A stretch of DNA of 64,000 bases from Amoebidium appalachense (taxonomy: Eukaryota > Ichthyosporea), in NCBI GenBank assembly GCA_963693365.1, contig CAVNZM010000005.1, forward strand, positions 6,696,001-6,760,000. The letters are read 5' to 3'. Shown here piece after piece: positions 33,221 through 44,701 of this stretch (position 1 is its first letter; the number at the start of each line of letters is the position of its first letter). Position numbers and translations under genes: made by a program. The notes beneath the pieces were generated by a model, which did no database searches, was not told where the DNA came from, and saw only the letters and a list, made by a program, of their open reading frames with translations.

Positions 33221-34145
33221 TGTTGTAATACGTAGTATTTACATATGGTAAGATCTTCTCAGTTTGTGTTATGTTTCAGTTCATATGCTTAGTGTAAATG
33301 CCACACTCCTATTATGTAAAGTGTAGCATCGATCTCCGATATGCTTGTATACTTGTAATCGTGTTGTATCGGCTTTAATCGTGTATTGTAATATCGATTA
33401 GAATATTTATATGTGTGTACACGGATCCACCCACTCAGGGAGAGACGTGTACATGTTCGTGTGTACATAAATATCTCTGGTTATAGTTATGCTATTACTA
33501 TCTTGTTTGTTGATCTGTGCTCTCTTTTCCTTCCTCTTTCTCCTTCCTTATTTTCTTTTCTTTCCTCCTTGTCTTCATGTGTATAATCGTATTTCTTTTC
33601 TACTAATATATGTTAGGTAGATTTGTGTTACTTAATACGTGTTCATTGGACGGTAACACACTTAGGCTACACTTAGAATAGCATGTGTGTTTAGACTTCA
33701 TTAATTCACTTTAGTTTTCATGTGTTGCCGGGCTTTAACCAATCATCAAGGTTAAGTGTGATATGTCTGAGTCTTTGCAGTATGTCATAGGTTAGAACTT
33801 CCTTGACGATGACACGAGTTGATCCTAACTAGTGTCTGTGTCCTATCGTGTACGCCTCCGCGTACCGGATCTCTCTGAAAGCAATTGGTTCTTAGTGATT
33901 GGTTTCTATTAGAGATGGATCTGATTTCCGACTGGTCGGAAATCATGTATGGATTGGACTTAGAGGAATTTCAGGTATTTATTCGAAGATCAGAATAAAT
34001 TCAGTTCAGTCGTGTCTAAACATTGATGTCTGTTGTGTACACTGCTCCGATCGTTCCGTGTTTTGTTGTTGTGTGTGTCTGTGGTGTTTTCACACTGCAC
34101 CACTGTGTCTCTGCTTACATCCCAAATACTAATAGAAATTTAACA
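33221..34145 (+). repeat. Copia 5' LTR
   Basis: Starts TGTTGTAATACGTAG and ends GAAATTTAACA. The internal region begins GGTTATGCAGCCC, the presumed primer-binding region. Its GGTTATGCAG resembles the initiator tRNA-Met primer site only loosely. Confidence 0.93.
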
Positions 34146-34207
34146 GGTTATGCAGCCCTTTTGTACGCTCCCTACACACATCTAGAACTCGCGCTCGTTT
34201 TTCAATC

Positions 34208-37200
34208 ATGGATCCAAACAAAACTGGCGTAAACAAAATCACCATGTGGAAAGGTGAAGGGAAGACTGGTCCCGATAGCAAAACTACCTATTTTCAATGG
34301 GAAATCATTTTTCTCGGCATGATGACCGGCACTAAAGGTGTCCGACTCGTGGATGTTGTCCTTGCTGACAACTACGTCCCCCCTACCACCGTCGCGGTTG
34401 ACGGTGAACCCCCCTTCTATGGCTACGGCACTACCGCGGAACTCAAAGAGGCCCGCAATTGCCTCCTGCTCCATATGATACAGAACATCGACCCTTCCGT
34501 CCTCACCACCGTTGCCCAGTACCGTATTGGCATGGACCCTGAACGGGCCATGTGGAAATTCCGTCAACACTATCTCCAAGGCAAACCCGATCAGATCCGC
34601 ATCCTTCACCGTCAGTGGGATGCCTGTGCCCTTCAGCCCGGTGAATCATTCACCACCTACCTGAGCCGTCTGCAGACCATCGTGAACCAGCTCCAGTCTC
34701 TCCAAGATGAGTCCATTCACTTCACTCGTCTAGCTGAGAAGTTCTTCAATGAACTCACCACCAGAGACGACCTCACCCCTGAGTTCAATCGTCTTATCGA
34801 AGACTATCACTTCGGTGATAAGCTATTCCCCGACTTCGAGTCCCTCCATAACCACGTCAAGGGCATCGAGTTACGTCAAGACCTCAAGATGCAACTCCGG
34901 AACAACCGTGCCCACCGTGCCTCCAAGTCCAGCATGGCATTAAATGCCAGTGCTCCCCCCCGTGATCTTCCTCGCCGTGACTTACGCACCCGACTTGACC
35001 GTACCTCTGGCACGGACCTCCGAACTCGTCTCTCCCGTCAGCACACCCGATCCCGTTCCCCCCACCGGCCTGCCTTCCGGTCCACGTCTCGTTCCCCCAG
35101 TCGTTCCCGTTTCTCGGGTTCCCGTCGTTCTGATTCCCCGGCTCGTTCTAACACCCCGTCCGTGAAAGAATGCTCCTACTGCCACGAGCCTGATCACACG
35201 ATCATCGATTGCCCTGAGCCGAAATGCCGTATGTCCAGACACAACCGTTCCCGTCAAGGCAGTGAGAAATCTGTCTCCTTTGCTTTCTCGGCATACAATG
35301 CTAGCTCCGTCCCCGTGTCCTCCGACCCTGCCTGGGATTCCGGGTGCAACATGACTGTTTGCCCCACCCGTGAGTTCTTCCATGACCTCACTCCCCTTCC
35401 GACACCGACTCCCGTTGCTGCCTTCAATGGCACCCCCGTCTTGGCCACTCACACCGGCCATATCGTCATCAACACCACCACCGACCATGGCACTTCCACC
35501 CTAACCATTGAAGCCTACTACACCCCGTCTGGCCAAGCCTTCCTCATTTCAACATCCCAAGCTGCTGCCGAATACATCAAGGGTGATTTGAACGATGCCT
35601 CCACTCCGTCATTCCTCTTCGACCGACTCACCGGCCGTCATCTCGTCAACCTCCGTCTACACAACGGTCTGTATTACTTCAAGGACTACACCATTCAACC
35701 ACCCACTCGTCCTGTGGCTCTGGCTGCCACTACCAGTGTTAACCCATCCATCTGGCACCATCGTCTGGGGCACCGAGCTATGACCAGCATCAAGGACATG
35801 GTGAAACACGACCTTGTTATTGGTCTCCCCTCCTCTGTCCTCGACTGTGATGTTCCTGATTGTCATGGCTGCATTATGGGTAAGACCACCAAGGCTCCGT
35901 TCAGGGGTGACCGTCCTCACTCCAACATCCCCGGTCATGAATGGCATTGGGATTTTTTTGAGCCTACCACAACATCGTACGGAGGTTCCAAGGTTGCTCT
36001 CGTCACTGTCTGCCGTGCCTCTGGCCTCGTCAAGATCTACCCGATGGCCGACCGTACCACCACCCTGGATATTCTCACAGCTCACACCAACCTCGTTGCC
36101 ACCCATGCCCCCTCCAAAGTTGGTGTTTACCACTTCGACTCCGGCTCTGAGTTCACCTCCAAGGATACCCGTGCTTTTTGCCTCTCCCAGGGCATCAAGG
36201 CCAGCTATGCTCCGGTGGACTGCCCTCAACTGAACGGCTATGTTGAACGACGTATGCGGTTCCTCCAAGAGATTGTCCGTTGCCTCCTCCATCAAGTCCA
36301 AGATCAGTCTCTGTCTCCCAAACTGTGGGCTGAGGCCCTCCAACATGCCGCCTACATCATCAACGTCACCCCGTCCACGACTGCCAATGGTCGTACACCA
36401 TTCGAGGTTTTCTACGGTGTCAAGCCCGACATCTCCGAGCTCAAAGTGTTCGGTTGCCCTGCCTACACTCACGTGCCAGCCTCTAAACGGAACAAGCTGG
36501 CCCCCACCGTCAAACTCGGCATGTATATCGGCTATGATCTTCAATCACACTGCCACCGGATCTTCAATGCCACCACCCATCGTGTCGGCCTCTTCCGTGA
36601 TGTGATTTTCGACGAATCAGCTTATCTCCCGTCCGACATTCCATCAACCCTTCCGACCCCCGACACCACTGCTACCTCGACCACCCCACCCCCCACAGTT
36701 GACACTGAAGATGATGTTTGTCTGGTGTACTCTGGCCCCCCTCCTGCCATCGTCGTTCCCCCGACACCCCCCCCCCCCACCGGCCCCCCTGCCCCCGTGC
36801 CCGTCCAGCCTGCCGACCCTCATCCTGGCCCTGGCAACGTCACACCCATCCGACCCGGCTCCCCCGACAACTTCCACTCGGCCCCGTCCAGCCCGGAGGT
36901 TGCCCCCCCTGCACTTCCGAACTTCCAAGTTCCCCCCCCACCGTCTCCACCTACCCCGGTTCCTGCACCCCGTCGTTCTGCCCGTCTCCAGGGCAAGGTT
37001 GGACTTCAAGCCACCACCACCCTGCCAGTCCCCCCCGGTCCCCCCATCAACATCGACCAACTACCCAAACTTGTCCGTCAACTCTGTTCCGGACCCAATG
37101 GTGATCAGGTCAAGTCAGCCCTGACTGCTGAGTATCAAGCCTTCGTCGACAAAGACATCTTTGAACTTGTTGACCCTCCCCCTGGTGCTAACATCGTCGG

Positions 37201-38617
37201 CTTCAAGTGGATTGTCTCCGAGAAAACTCTCAACTCGGCTGGTGACACCAAGATCAAGGCACGTGGTGTTGCTCAAGGCTTCAGTCAGCAATACGGTGTT
37301 GACTATGAGTTGATTGAGAGCCCTGTCATCCGTCCGGCTGCTCTCCGTGCCATCCTAGCTCTGGCCGTTGTTGAAGGTCATGACATACATCAACTCGACG
37401 TGTCTACGGCCTTTCTCAACAGCCCACTCACCGAGACCATCTACATGAAACAACCCCCGGGATTCATCACCATGGCCACACTTGGCAAGGTCTGGAGACT
37501 CAAGAAAGCCCTGTACGGCCTCAAGCAAGCCTCCAAGGCTTGGTACGACTTCCTCGACGGCATTCTTCTTGCCCATGGCCTGACCCGTACTAAGACCGAC
37601 CCGTGCATCTACCTCCGGTTCTTCCCCAACAACGATGTGGTACGGGCTGGTAACTACGTCGATGACTCCACCATCACCAACACCCGGGGTTCTACTGCTG
37701 CCAGTGACCTGGCTGCCCACATCAGCAAGATGGCCAGCTGTCGTATGAGTCCATTTGACCGTATGCTCGGTGTTGATTTTAATCACTCTGATCCCCATCA
37801 CCTCCACATGCACCAGAGGTCTTACATCATGGATATCATCCACGACTTCAACCTCACCGATGCCAAGTCCAAGTCTACCCCCATCCCTGCAGGCACCACC
37901 GTCTCCCTGGCTGATTGCCCCCCCCAACCGTTCACCGTGCCCTACCGTGAGTTACTCGGCCGTCTCCTCTGGGTGGCACGGTGCACACGTCCCGACATTG
38001 CCTATGCCATCGGCTTCCTTGGTCGGTTCAGCACCAACCCCGGCAAGACTCACTGGGACCTTCTCCGTCGTGTGGCCCGGTACCTGCTCGGCACCATTGA
38101 CCTTGGCATTGACTACAAGTACTCGGCCACCCAGTCCCCCATACTCGAATGCTACACGGATGCTGACTTTGCTGGTTGTGCCGACAGCAAGAAGTCTACC
38201 ACCGGCTACATTATCGTGTTTGCTGGTATGCCCGTCATCTGGTACTCCAAGCTCCAGCCCATCACGGCCACCAGCACCACTGAAGCTGAGCTGATTGCTC
38301 TCAATGCTGGCACCCAAGAAGTTGCTTGGGTCCGTGACCTCTTCAAGGAACTCGGCTGTCCCATGCTTGCTCCGACTCCGGTGTACTGTGACAACCAGTC
38401 GACCATTGCCATCGTCAACTCCACCGGCATCAAGCACCGTACCAAACACATTGCCGTCCGGTATCACAACACCAAGGACTACATTGCCAGTGGGGACGTG
38501 GTTGTCCACTACGTTGAGTCAGCCCACAACTTAGCTGACATACTCACCAAACCCCTCCCCGGCCCGAGTCATGTCCACCATCGTGCTCGACTTTGTTTAC
38601 CGGATATTGTGGATTGA
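34208..38617 (+). CDS. gag-pol: Copia Gag-Pol polyprotein
   Basis: A single ATG-initiated frame of 1469 codons. The Gag part shows a copia-type capsid region (MWKFRQHYLQGK, W-D-A-C-A). An RS-rich linker precedes the CCHC knuckle CSYCHEPDHTIIDC near residue 321. The protease core is AWDSGCNM (about 374). The HHCC integrase zinc region starts WHHRLGH (about 515). The D,D,E core has WDFFEP, HFDSGSEF and NGYVERRMR (about 579-680). A long Pro-rich linker (about 810-940) precedes RT with GFKWIVSEK, YGLKQASKAWY and the catalytic YVDD (about 1150). RNase H follows (CYTDADFAG, TEAELIAL, VYCDNQSTI, HNLADILTKPLP). Gag and Pol are fused without stop or shift, as in many copia elements. Confidence 0.96.
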   Translation: MDPNKTGVNKITMWKGEGKTGPDSKTTYFQWEIIFLGMMTGTKGVRLVDVVLADNYVPPTTVAVDGEPPFYGYGTTAELKEARNCLLLHMIQNIDPSVLTTVAQYRIGMDPERAMWKFRQHYLQGKPDQIRILHRQWDACALQPGESFTTYLSRLQTIVNQLQSLQDESIHFTRLAEKFFNELTTRDDLTPEFNRLIEDYHFGDKLFPDFESLHNHVKGIELRQDLKMQLRNNRAHRASKSSMALNASAPPRDLPRRDLRTRLDRTSGTDLRTRLSRQHTRSRSPHRPAFRSTSRSPSRSRFSGSRRSDSPARSNTPSVKECSYCHEPDHTIIDCPEPKCRMSRHNRSRQGSEKSVSFAFSAYNASSVPVSSDPAWDSGCNMTVCPTREFFHDLTPLPTPTPVAAFNGTPVLATHTGHIVINTTTDHGTSTLTIEAYYTPSGQAFLISTSQAAAEYIKGDLNDASTPSFLFDRLTGRHLVNLRLHNGLYYFKDYTIQPPTRPVALAATTSVNPSIWHHRLGHRAMTSIKDMVKHDLVIGLPSSVLDCDVPDCHGCIMGKTTKAPFRGDRPHSNIPGHEWHWDFFEPTTTSYGGSKVALVTVCRASGLVKIYPMADRTTTLDILTAHTNLVATHAPSKVGVYHFDSGSEFTSKDTRAFCLSQGIKASYAPVDCPQLNGYVERRMRFLQEIVRCLLHQVQDQSLSPKLWAEALQHAAYIINVTPSTTANGRTPFEVFYGVKPDISELKVFGCPAYTHVPASKRNKLAPTVKLGMYIGYDLQSHCHRIFNATTHRVGLFRDVIFDESAYLPSDIPSTLPTPDTTATSTTPPPTVDTEDDVCLVYSGPPPAIVVPPTPPPPTGPPAPVPVQPADPHPGPGNVTPIRPGSPDNFHSAPSSPEVAPPALPNFQVPPPPSPPTPVPAPRRSARLQGKVGLQATTTLPVPPGPPINIDQLPKLVRQLCSGPNGDQVKSALTAEYQAFVDKDIFELVDPPPGANIVGFKWIVSEKTLNSAGDTKIKARGVAQGFSQQYGVDYELIESPVIRPAALRAILALAVVEGHDIHQLDVSTAFLNSPLTETIYMKQPPGFITMATLGKVWRLKKALYGLKQASKAWYDFLDGILLAHGLTRTKTDPCIYLRFFPNNDVVRAGNYVDDSTITNTRGSTAASDLAAHISKMASCRMSPFDRMLGVDFNHSDPHHLHMHQRSYIMDIIHDFNLTDAKSKSTPIPAGTTVSLADCPPQPFTVPYRELLGRLLWVARCTRPDIAYAIGFLGRFSTNPGKTHWDLLRRVARYLLGTIDLGIDYKYSATQSPILECYTDADFAGCADSKKSTTGYIIVFAGMPVIWYSKLQPITATSTTEAELIALNAGTQEVAWVRDLFKELGCPMLAPTPVYCDNQSTIAIVNSTGIKHRTKHIAVRYHNTKDYIASGDVVVHYVESAHNLADILTKPLPGPSHVHHRARLCLPDIVD

Positions 38618-39035
38618 CCCGACCTACTTCAAGAGTGATTTTCTCATGTGTACTACTTACTTTATCAACATCATTATATCATATGTATTGCCTTTGTGGG
38701 TATGCCCACTTAGGGTTTATATATAAGGTTTGACCTGTACCATCACTCTACTCTATCTTTCACTGGTTTAAAACCCAGTTAATCAAACACCGCCTATACA
38801 CGTTATATATATTCGTTGTTTTTGCCCCGGTTCCTTCCCCCCCTCCCCCCCCCCCCTTCCCCCCCCCTTCCCCCCCCCCCTTCCCCCCCCCCTCCCCCCC
38901 CCCCCCTCCCCCCCCCCCCCCCCGGGAAAAGTACACACTTTAATTTTTTTTTTTCCCGTTTCTGTTCTCAAGTGGGGAGATTTCACTAGTTCAGTGGGGA
39001 TATGATAACACAAACTTCAAAGTCTTAAGTGGGGA
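38618..39035 (+). other. Copia 3' untranslated region with C tract and polypurine tract
   Basis: Includes C-rich sequence at 38836-38923, a T run, and a purine stretch TTAAGTGGGGA directly before the 3' LTR, the likely plus-strand primer. Confidence 0.65.
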
Positions 39036-39961
39036 TGTTGTAATACGTAGTATTTACATATGGTAAGATCTTCTCAGTTTGTGTTATGTTTCAGTTCATA
39101 TGCTTAGTGTAAATGCCACACTCCTATTATGTAAAGTGTAGCATCGATCTCCGATATGCTTGTATACTTGTAATCGTGTTGTATCGGCTTTAATCGTGTA
39201 TTGTAATATCGATTAGAATATTTATATGTGTGTACACGGATCCACCCACTCAGGGAGAGACGTGTACATGTTCGTGTGTACATAAATATCTCTGGTTATA
39301 GTTATGCTATTACTATCTTGTTTGTTGATCTGTGCTCTCTTTTCCTTCCTCTTTCTCCTTCCTTATTTTCTTTTCTTTCTCTCCTTGTCTTCATGTGTAT
39401 AATCGTATTTCTTTTCTACTAATATATGTTAGGTAGATTTGTGTTACTTAATACGTGTTCATTGGACGGTAACACACTTAGGCTACACTTAGAATAGCAT
39501 GTGTGTTTAGACTTCATTAATTCACTTTAGTTTTCATGTGTTGCCGGGCTTTAACCAATCATCAAGGTTAAGTGTGATATGTCTGAGTCTTTGCAGTATG
39601 TCATAGGTTAGAACTTCCTTGATGATGACACGAGTTGATCCTAACTAGTGTCTGTGTCCTATCGTGTACGCCTCCGCGTACCGGATCTCTCTGAAAGCAA
39701 TTGGTTCTTAGTGATTGGTTTCTATTAGAGATGGATCTGATTTCCGACTGGTCGGAAATCATGTATGGATTGGACTTAGAGGAATTTCAGGTATTTATTC
39801 GAAGATCAGAATAAATTCAGTTCAGTCGTGTCTAAACATTGATGTCTGTTGTGTACACTGCTCCGATCGTTCCGTGTTTTGTTGTTGTGTGTGTCTGTGG
39901 TGTTTTCACACTGCACCACTGTGTCTCTGCTTACATCCCAAATACTAATAGAAATTTAACA
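39036..39961 (+). repeat. Copia 3' LTR
   Basis: 926 bp, starts TGTTGTAATACG and ends ATTTAACA, followed by target duplication GGCCT. Confidence 0.93.
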
Positions 39962-40052
39962 GGCCTGCATGGGACATGTGCACAGAATTTGAAGCGGAAG
40001 AGAAGAGAACATAGAGTGTATTTGGATGAAAAATTTATAGGCACAAGATATA

Positions 40053-41054
40053 TCATAACATGGCAACACTGGCGTGAGGTGCAAAAACTACAGACGTTCT
40101 GTTGTGACAGAGTAACGTTTTCCAGTTTCCATTCGCTGATTGTGCAAAAACATCTGCAGGCTCTTGCAACTTGTATAAGTTGTATCCTGTGTGTGTCTCT
40201 TCATACAGGATATCCAGTGTTCTGGTGTGGTTTGGCTGGAGTACTAAGTGGCGGGGTTTTAGGCGGTTCATAAAGGGTGTCAAGTCCAGATCCTTCTTGT
40301 TTTGTCATGGAGCAGAGGCGTCAAATAAACCAACAGAAAAGTCCTGGTCAACCTCTTTTACTTCACCATCAACTGAACTGTACGAAGGAGGCGACACTTT
40401 AGGCACATATTCGCTTGTCATAAAATACTCAAACAAAAAGGCACGCAGCAGGTCTGGCTTTTTAATGGCTTGCAGAAGATTTGCACGAGCAGATTCAATT
40501 AAGGCAATTTGGTGTTGTAGGTGTGTGCCGAGTGGGTGTGCAAGTGTAAAAGCCTGACGCAAAGCCTGTGATGTCTGGTTTTTGTGCATAGTGGTGAGAG
40601 ATGCCATATGTGTTGGTGAATGCCTCGTGTATTCTTTAGCAGTGTCAAGTGCACGGGCCGATTTTCTGAGGTGTGTGCGTGAAAATCAAGATCATCCTCA
40701 TTTTTGCAAATGATGCATTGTGTCCAAGTTTCCCACTTCCAAAGACTCAACATTTCACTTCCCGCAAGGTACAACAGAGGGCCGACAAGTGCAGGGTTGT
40801 CAAGGGTACGCCACAGCATGTGCATGCACTCAACGTTATCATAACCTAGAACTGTGAACAGGGAAACGGTTTGTTGGGAGTTGACATGTGATAAAAGAGA
40901 CGGAAACGTGTAATTTGTAAAGGAAGTGACACTGTGCGTGGCACACATCAGTCTTGTAATTATTCACGTAGTACTCCAGGTACGCGGAGAGCTGTGGCGG
41001 CGTCTGCGCCATAATTGCGGCTAGAAGAAGCCACAACACAGCAACGATGGCCAT
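40053..41054 (-). CDS. Unrecognised four-exon gene, possible secreted protein
   Basis: A minus-strand model keeps one frame through four exons: 41054-40984, 40931-40737, 40665-40362 and 40292-40053. The introns are 52, 71 and 69 bases with GT...AG ends. It encodes about 269 residues. The start MAIVAVLWLLLAAIMAQ looks like a signal peptide. Later parts include MLWRTLDNPALVGPLLYLAGSEMLSLW, ARALDTAKEYTRH, and the helical HQIALIESARANLLQAIKKPDLLRAFLFEYF; the last exon has HTGYNLYKLQEPADVFAQS. If the third intron is not spliced, the protein ends at 40305 (208 residues). No family is recognised. It lies between two retrotransposons, and the copia element sits about 90 bases beyond its stop. Confidence 0.5.
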
Positions 41055-41464
41055 TGCAGACCTTGAAGAAGAGTTTTGTACTACCACACTGCTCTCCACA
41101 GTACTACAACTTCGAATTCTGTCTAGTGAAAACTGACGTGCAGCGCCGTTTAATATGACTTTATCGGTAAATCTAGCGACCAAAATTTGGAATTTGCAGA
41201 AATGCGGACGTAAACCCTCAGAGCTTGTGTTGATTGTGCGCGGCCCGCCTTACAAAAAAATAAATACAGCTGGATAACTTTTCAAAACCTTGCTACTGAG
41301 TCGTGCCTTACAGGTGCATGCGCATGCAAGCGGCACACGGACCCTGGGTCCGTGAGCGTGCGTTCGGCGCATGATCCGCTAATTTTGTCATACGGAGACA
41401 GTTCTGAATTAGATAACTTATACCCCTTTTCTAAGTGTGAGTAAAGAACTTCAGATATGGTGTC
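41055..41464. other. Presumed 5' flank of the unknown gene
   Basis: Upstream (on the minus strand) of the gene above. The frame is open to 41183, so a longer N-terminus is possible. No clear TATA box is seen. The YR element copy 2 begins at 41465. Confidence 0.35.
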
Positions 41465-42022
41465 TCTATGAAAACTACTCCGGGACGTGTGTTGCCTCTA
41501 GGGGGACATCCCCTTGGACGAAAGTGAACCTGCAATGGTTGTAAACCACGGCAGGCCCCCAGTCATCAATTTATTGATCCGTGAGGTCCTTGTGCCCAAA
41601 AAACGGGGGAAGTCTTCGCCCCGTGAAAAAAACAGCACGTATGTGGGGATCAATGGGGGTTGAGTGTAGGGTGTAGGTGGGTGGGTGAAAAAGAAAATAT
41701 AGCTGTAAAGCTGTAGGTGCTAAACACAGAAGATGTGTTGTTGCTTGCTGATCTGCTAAAAACTGTCGTGCTTATATACCTACGGCTACCGAACTGAGCC
41801 AATCAAAACCGATCTAGTGTTATGTGAAATCTTATCCTGAGCCAATCAAACTCGGTCTAGTGATCTGTGGAATCTGATGTTTGGATCGGCTAATAGGTGC
41901 CCGTATGCGGGCAGCCGAACGCGAACTGCTAAAACATGAAACGAAGCCTGTAGATATCGGACACCCATCCTACGTATTTACCCAGAAAAATATTTATGTC
42001 AATAATTTCCACAAATAAAACC
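41465..42022 (-). repeat. Copy 2 terminal block A2-spacer-B2
   Basis: B2 is 41465-41553, spacer 41554-41685, A2 41686-42022. The whole block corresponds to the solo remnant at 17542-18101. Confidence 0.9.
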
Positions 42023-42111
42023 TCTATGAAAACTACTCCGGGACGTGTGTTGCCTCTAGGGGGACATCCCCTTGGACGAAAGTGAACCTGCAATGGTTGT
42101 AAACCACGGCA
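42023..42111 (-). repeat. Copy 2 B1 repeat
   Basis: 89 bp matching 41465-41553, between A2 and the recombinase gene. Confidence 0.9.
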
Positions 42112-42139
42112 CGAGAGCAGTATGCTTGCTCCAAAGGTT

Positions 42140-43171
42140 TCACTTAAGAATAGAGGCGAATACACGTGTGGTAGTGGCAGCAATGGAGGCCGGACGAAGT
42201 CGGGTATAGATCAGGAAACAGTCGGAGGACCACCTGCCGAGTTGTTTGATCCGGGAGTCGTCGACCCCGGCCTCAGCCAGTGCTGTGGCCCCCCCGATGC
42301 GGAGGCTGTGTCCGGCAAACCGGGAGGGTGAGAGGCCTGCCCGGGAGAGGAGGGCACGGAAGTCGGCAGAGAAAGCACTCTTGGTGTAGGGGATGCCACC
42401 GAGACTGAAGAGGGGGTCGTCGGGTTGACCGGACGTTGTATCCAGGAACTGCCGGAGGAGATGGGCTGGGGAGAAGTGGGTGAGGGGCAGGGCAGCTAGA
42501 GTGACGTTGACACCTCGGGCCTGTACATCCGTCTTAGAGGTTGGCAGGTGGAGGGTGGCATGGGACAAAGTACCGGTGGGGGTGTAGGTGAAGGTCACGT
42601 CTTTCCGTTTAACGTGACGGGACGGGTCGAAAGAAGTCAGGGTCTTGGAGGTAAATTCCCCTGACCGGAGGAGACCACAGAAACCGACGATGAGGGCCGT
42701 CCATAGCCGGAGATTGGCCGAGGAGGCCTTGGTGGGGCACTGGCCGTGAAGTAGGCTGAGGTGGGAGGGCAGGAGGGGTTCCCTGGTGGATGAGCGGGGT
42801 CGGATGTTGTGAGAAAGCTGCCATCTGCCCACCCCCCGTAGGAACCAGGCCAGAGACTTGTCGTGGGGGTAGGGAGCAGGGAGGCCCATGTCGAGGTGGA
42901 GCCTGGTGATGGCCGAATTGTAGCCGGTTAAGGAAGAGGCCTGTACCCCTCGTTGGGCACACCAGGCGAGAAAAAGTTGCACGGTGTGTGGGGAGGCCGG
43001 GAGGGAGGACCCGGAGGGGGATTGCAGCCGAGATGCCACACAGAAATCGATGAACACTTTTTGCACCCGGGAGTAAAAGGCCCGAGAGTCGAGGTTGAGA
43101 CTCAGGGCCTGGCATTCCTGCAGGGTAGTGGTGGCTCGAAGCAGCTCGGCCGGAGCAAAGTGGGGGGCCAA
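42140..43171 (-). CDS. Tyrosine recombinase of YR copy 2
   Basis: Same length as the copy 1 frame with few substitutions. The catalytic Arg, H-x-x-R, Trp and Tyr are all kept. It likewise lacks an early ATG. The G run on the plus strand (43203-43234) that separates it from RT is about ten bases longer than in copy 1. Confidence 0.92.
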   Translation of the reverse strand: MAPHFAPAELLRATTTLQECQALSLNLDSRAFYSRVQKVFIDFCVASRLQSPSGSSLPASPHTVQLFLAWCAQRGVQASSLTGYNSAITRLHLDMGLPAPYPHDKSLAWFLRGVGRWQLSHNIRPRSSTREPLLPSHLSLLHGQCPTKASSANLRLWTALIVGFCGLLRSGEFTSKTLTSFDPSRHVKRKDVTFTYTPTGTLSHATLHLPTSKTDVQARGVNVTLAALPLTHFSPAHLLRQFLDTTSGQPDDPLFSLGGIPYTKSAFSADFRALLSRAGLSPSRFAGHSLRIGGATALAEAGVDDSRIKQLGRWSSDCFLIYTRLRPASIAATTTRVFASILK

Positions 43172-43202
43172 TCTGCCAGCGTTGCTCCGGAACGGGAGAT
43201 CT

Positions 43203-43234
<32 letters not shown>

Positions 43235-43237
<3 letters not shown>

Positions 43238-44701
43238 GCCCAAGGGAAGGGATAGGAACTCATGGACCCAGGAGGGGAAGGGGCAGGGCTCCGGTTGCAG
43301 GGATGGTCGGAGTCGTCGGGCCCGGGGAAGTTGGTTACGAGAAATGGCATCGGCCAGATGGTTGAGGGGTCCTGGTAGGTAGGATGCCTGTAACGTAAAT
43401 TGGTATTGCATTTCCATGCGGGTGATGAACCGAATAAGTTTGGCCATCACGGGGTGGGGGGAAGACCGGGAGTGCAGGTCAGACACAGCACCCGTGTTGT
43501 CGCATAAAATACGGACATGGTGGGTGGACCAGGAGGGGGCCCAGAGGGCCACGGCGGCTGCGATGGCCAGGAGTTCGATTACGGAAGAACCGAGTTTACC
43601 CTCATGAGCATAGAGGGCTTGGGTGGAGGGGGACCAGGGCATGAAGAACCATTGGTCGAGCCAGTGGCCTCCTAGACCCACCGATCCGGCAGCATCGGTG
43701 GCCAGGGTAGTGTATGTGGGGGGTGTGATGAGGTGCACCCCATTCCATGATGCGAGGAACTGGTGCCATTCGGCTATGTCGGCCCGGGCGGCAGCAGTCA
43801 GTCGTATGTGGTGGTGGCCGGCAAGGTGTGGGTGGGTCCGGAGAAGGGCCCATAGGCGCTGGGAGAAGGCCCTCCCGGGGGGAACCAGCTGGGCACACCA
43901 GGTGAGTTTGCCGAGGAGGGACTGGAGGTCCCGAATGGTGATGGTGGGCTTTGGGTGGGCAGTGAGGTCGAGTAGGTCCGAGAGCTTGGAAGCCGGGATT
44001 CGTGCCTCCATGGCGATGGAGTCGAATTCGATACCGATGAAGACGACACGGGTAGCCGGGCCCTGCATCTTGTCTTCGGAGATGGCAATGTGCAGCTCTC
44101 GGCAGAGTTGCAGGAAGGTGGAGAGGTGACGTTGGCACTGCTCTTGTGTGGGGGCGACTATAATCCAGTCGTCCACGTAGTGGCGGATGAGGGTAATACC
44201 GTGCTGGTGTGCCAGCCACTGTAGGGTGGCCGCGATCCGTTCCCAGATGGCTGGGCTAGATTTCAGGCCGAAGGGCAGTCTGGTTTCAACGTAAAAATGC
44301 CCCAGCCATTTGAATGCCATTAAGTGATGGTCTTCTGGTCGGATGGGCATGTGCCGGAAGGCAGCCTGCACATCTGCCACGGCCATGTAGCAGCCGGGGC
44401 CTGCGTCGAGAATGAGCTGGGTGACGTCCCGGGCGCGAATGTACTGAAGTTCGTCGGGGTAGGTGATGCTGTCATTGACACTGCTACCCCGGGGCCAGGA
44501 GAGGTGGTGGATTCGACGGTACTTGGGGGGGTTCCCTTTCTTGGTAACAGCGCCGATGGGGGAGGAACGGTGGACCGGAAATTCGTCAAAGAATTGGGCC
44601 GGGGAGAGGGGGCCGCGCAGATGGCCGAGGGCGACCTCTTTGGCAATATCCGCCGTGATAGCGGAAGCTGCCTCCGGGGTGGTGGGTAGGTTGGGGCCCA
44701 C
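43235..44701 (-). CDS. Reverse transcriptase-RNase H of YR copy 2
   Basis: The 488 codons counted here begin at a GTG. The frame stays open upstream to about 44870, matching the N-terminal part of copy 1, before a one-base difference in a G run (44873-44877) shifts the phase. YVDD, LATDAAGSVG and ILCDNTGAV are intact. Few substitutions separate it from copy 1. Confidence 0.9.

Larger units (their letters stand above)
33221..39961 (+). mobile_element. Ty1/copia retrotransposon, full length
   Basis: The element is 6741 bp with LTRs of 925 and 926 bp that differ at only a few positions (for example one indel near 33567 and one C/T near 33807). It is flanked by a perfect 5-bp duplication GGCCT (33216-33220, 39962-39966). 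One uninterrupted polyprotein carries Gag, protease, integrase, RT and RNase H in the copia order. No disabling lesion was seen, so it may be competent. The solo LTR at 4257 belongs to the same family. Confidence 0.96.
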
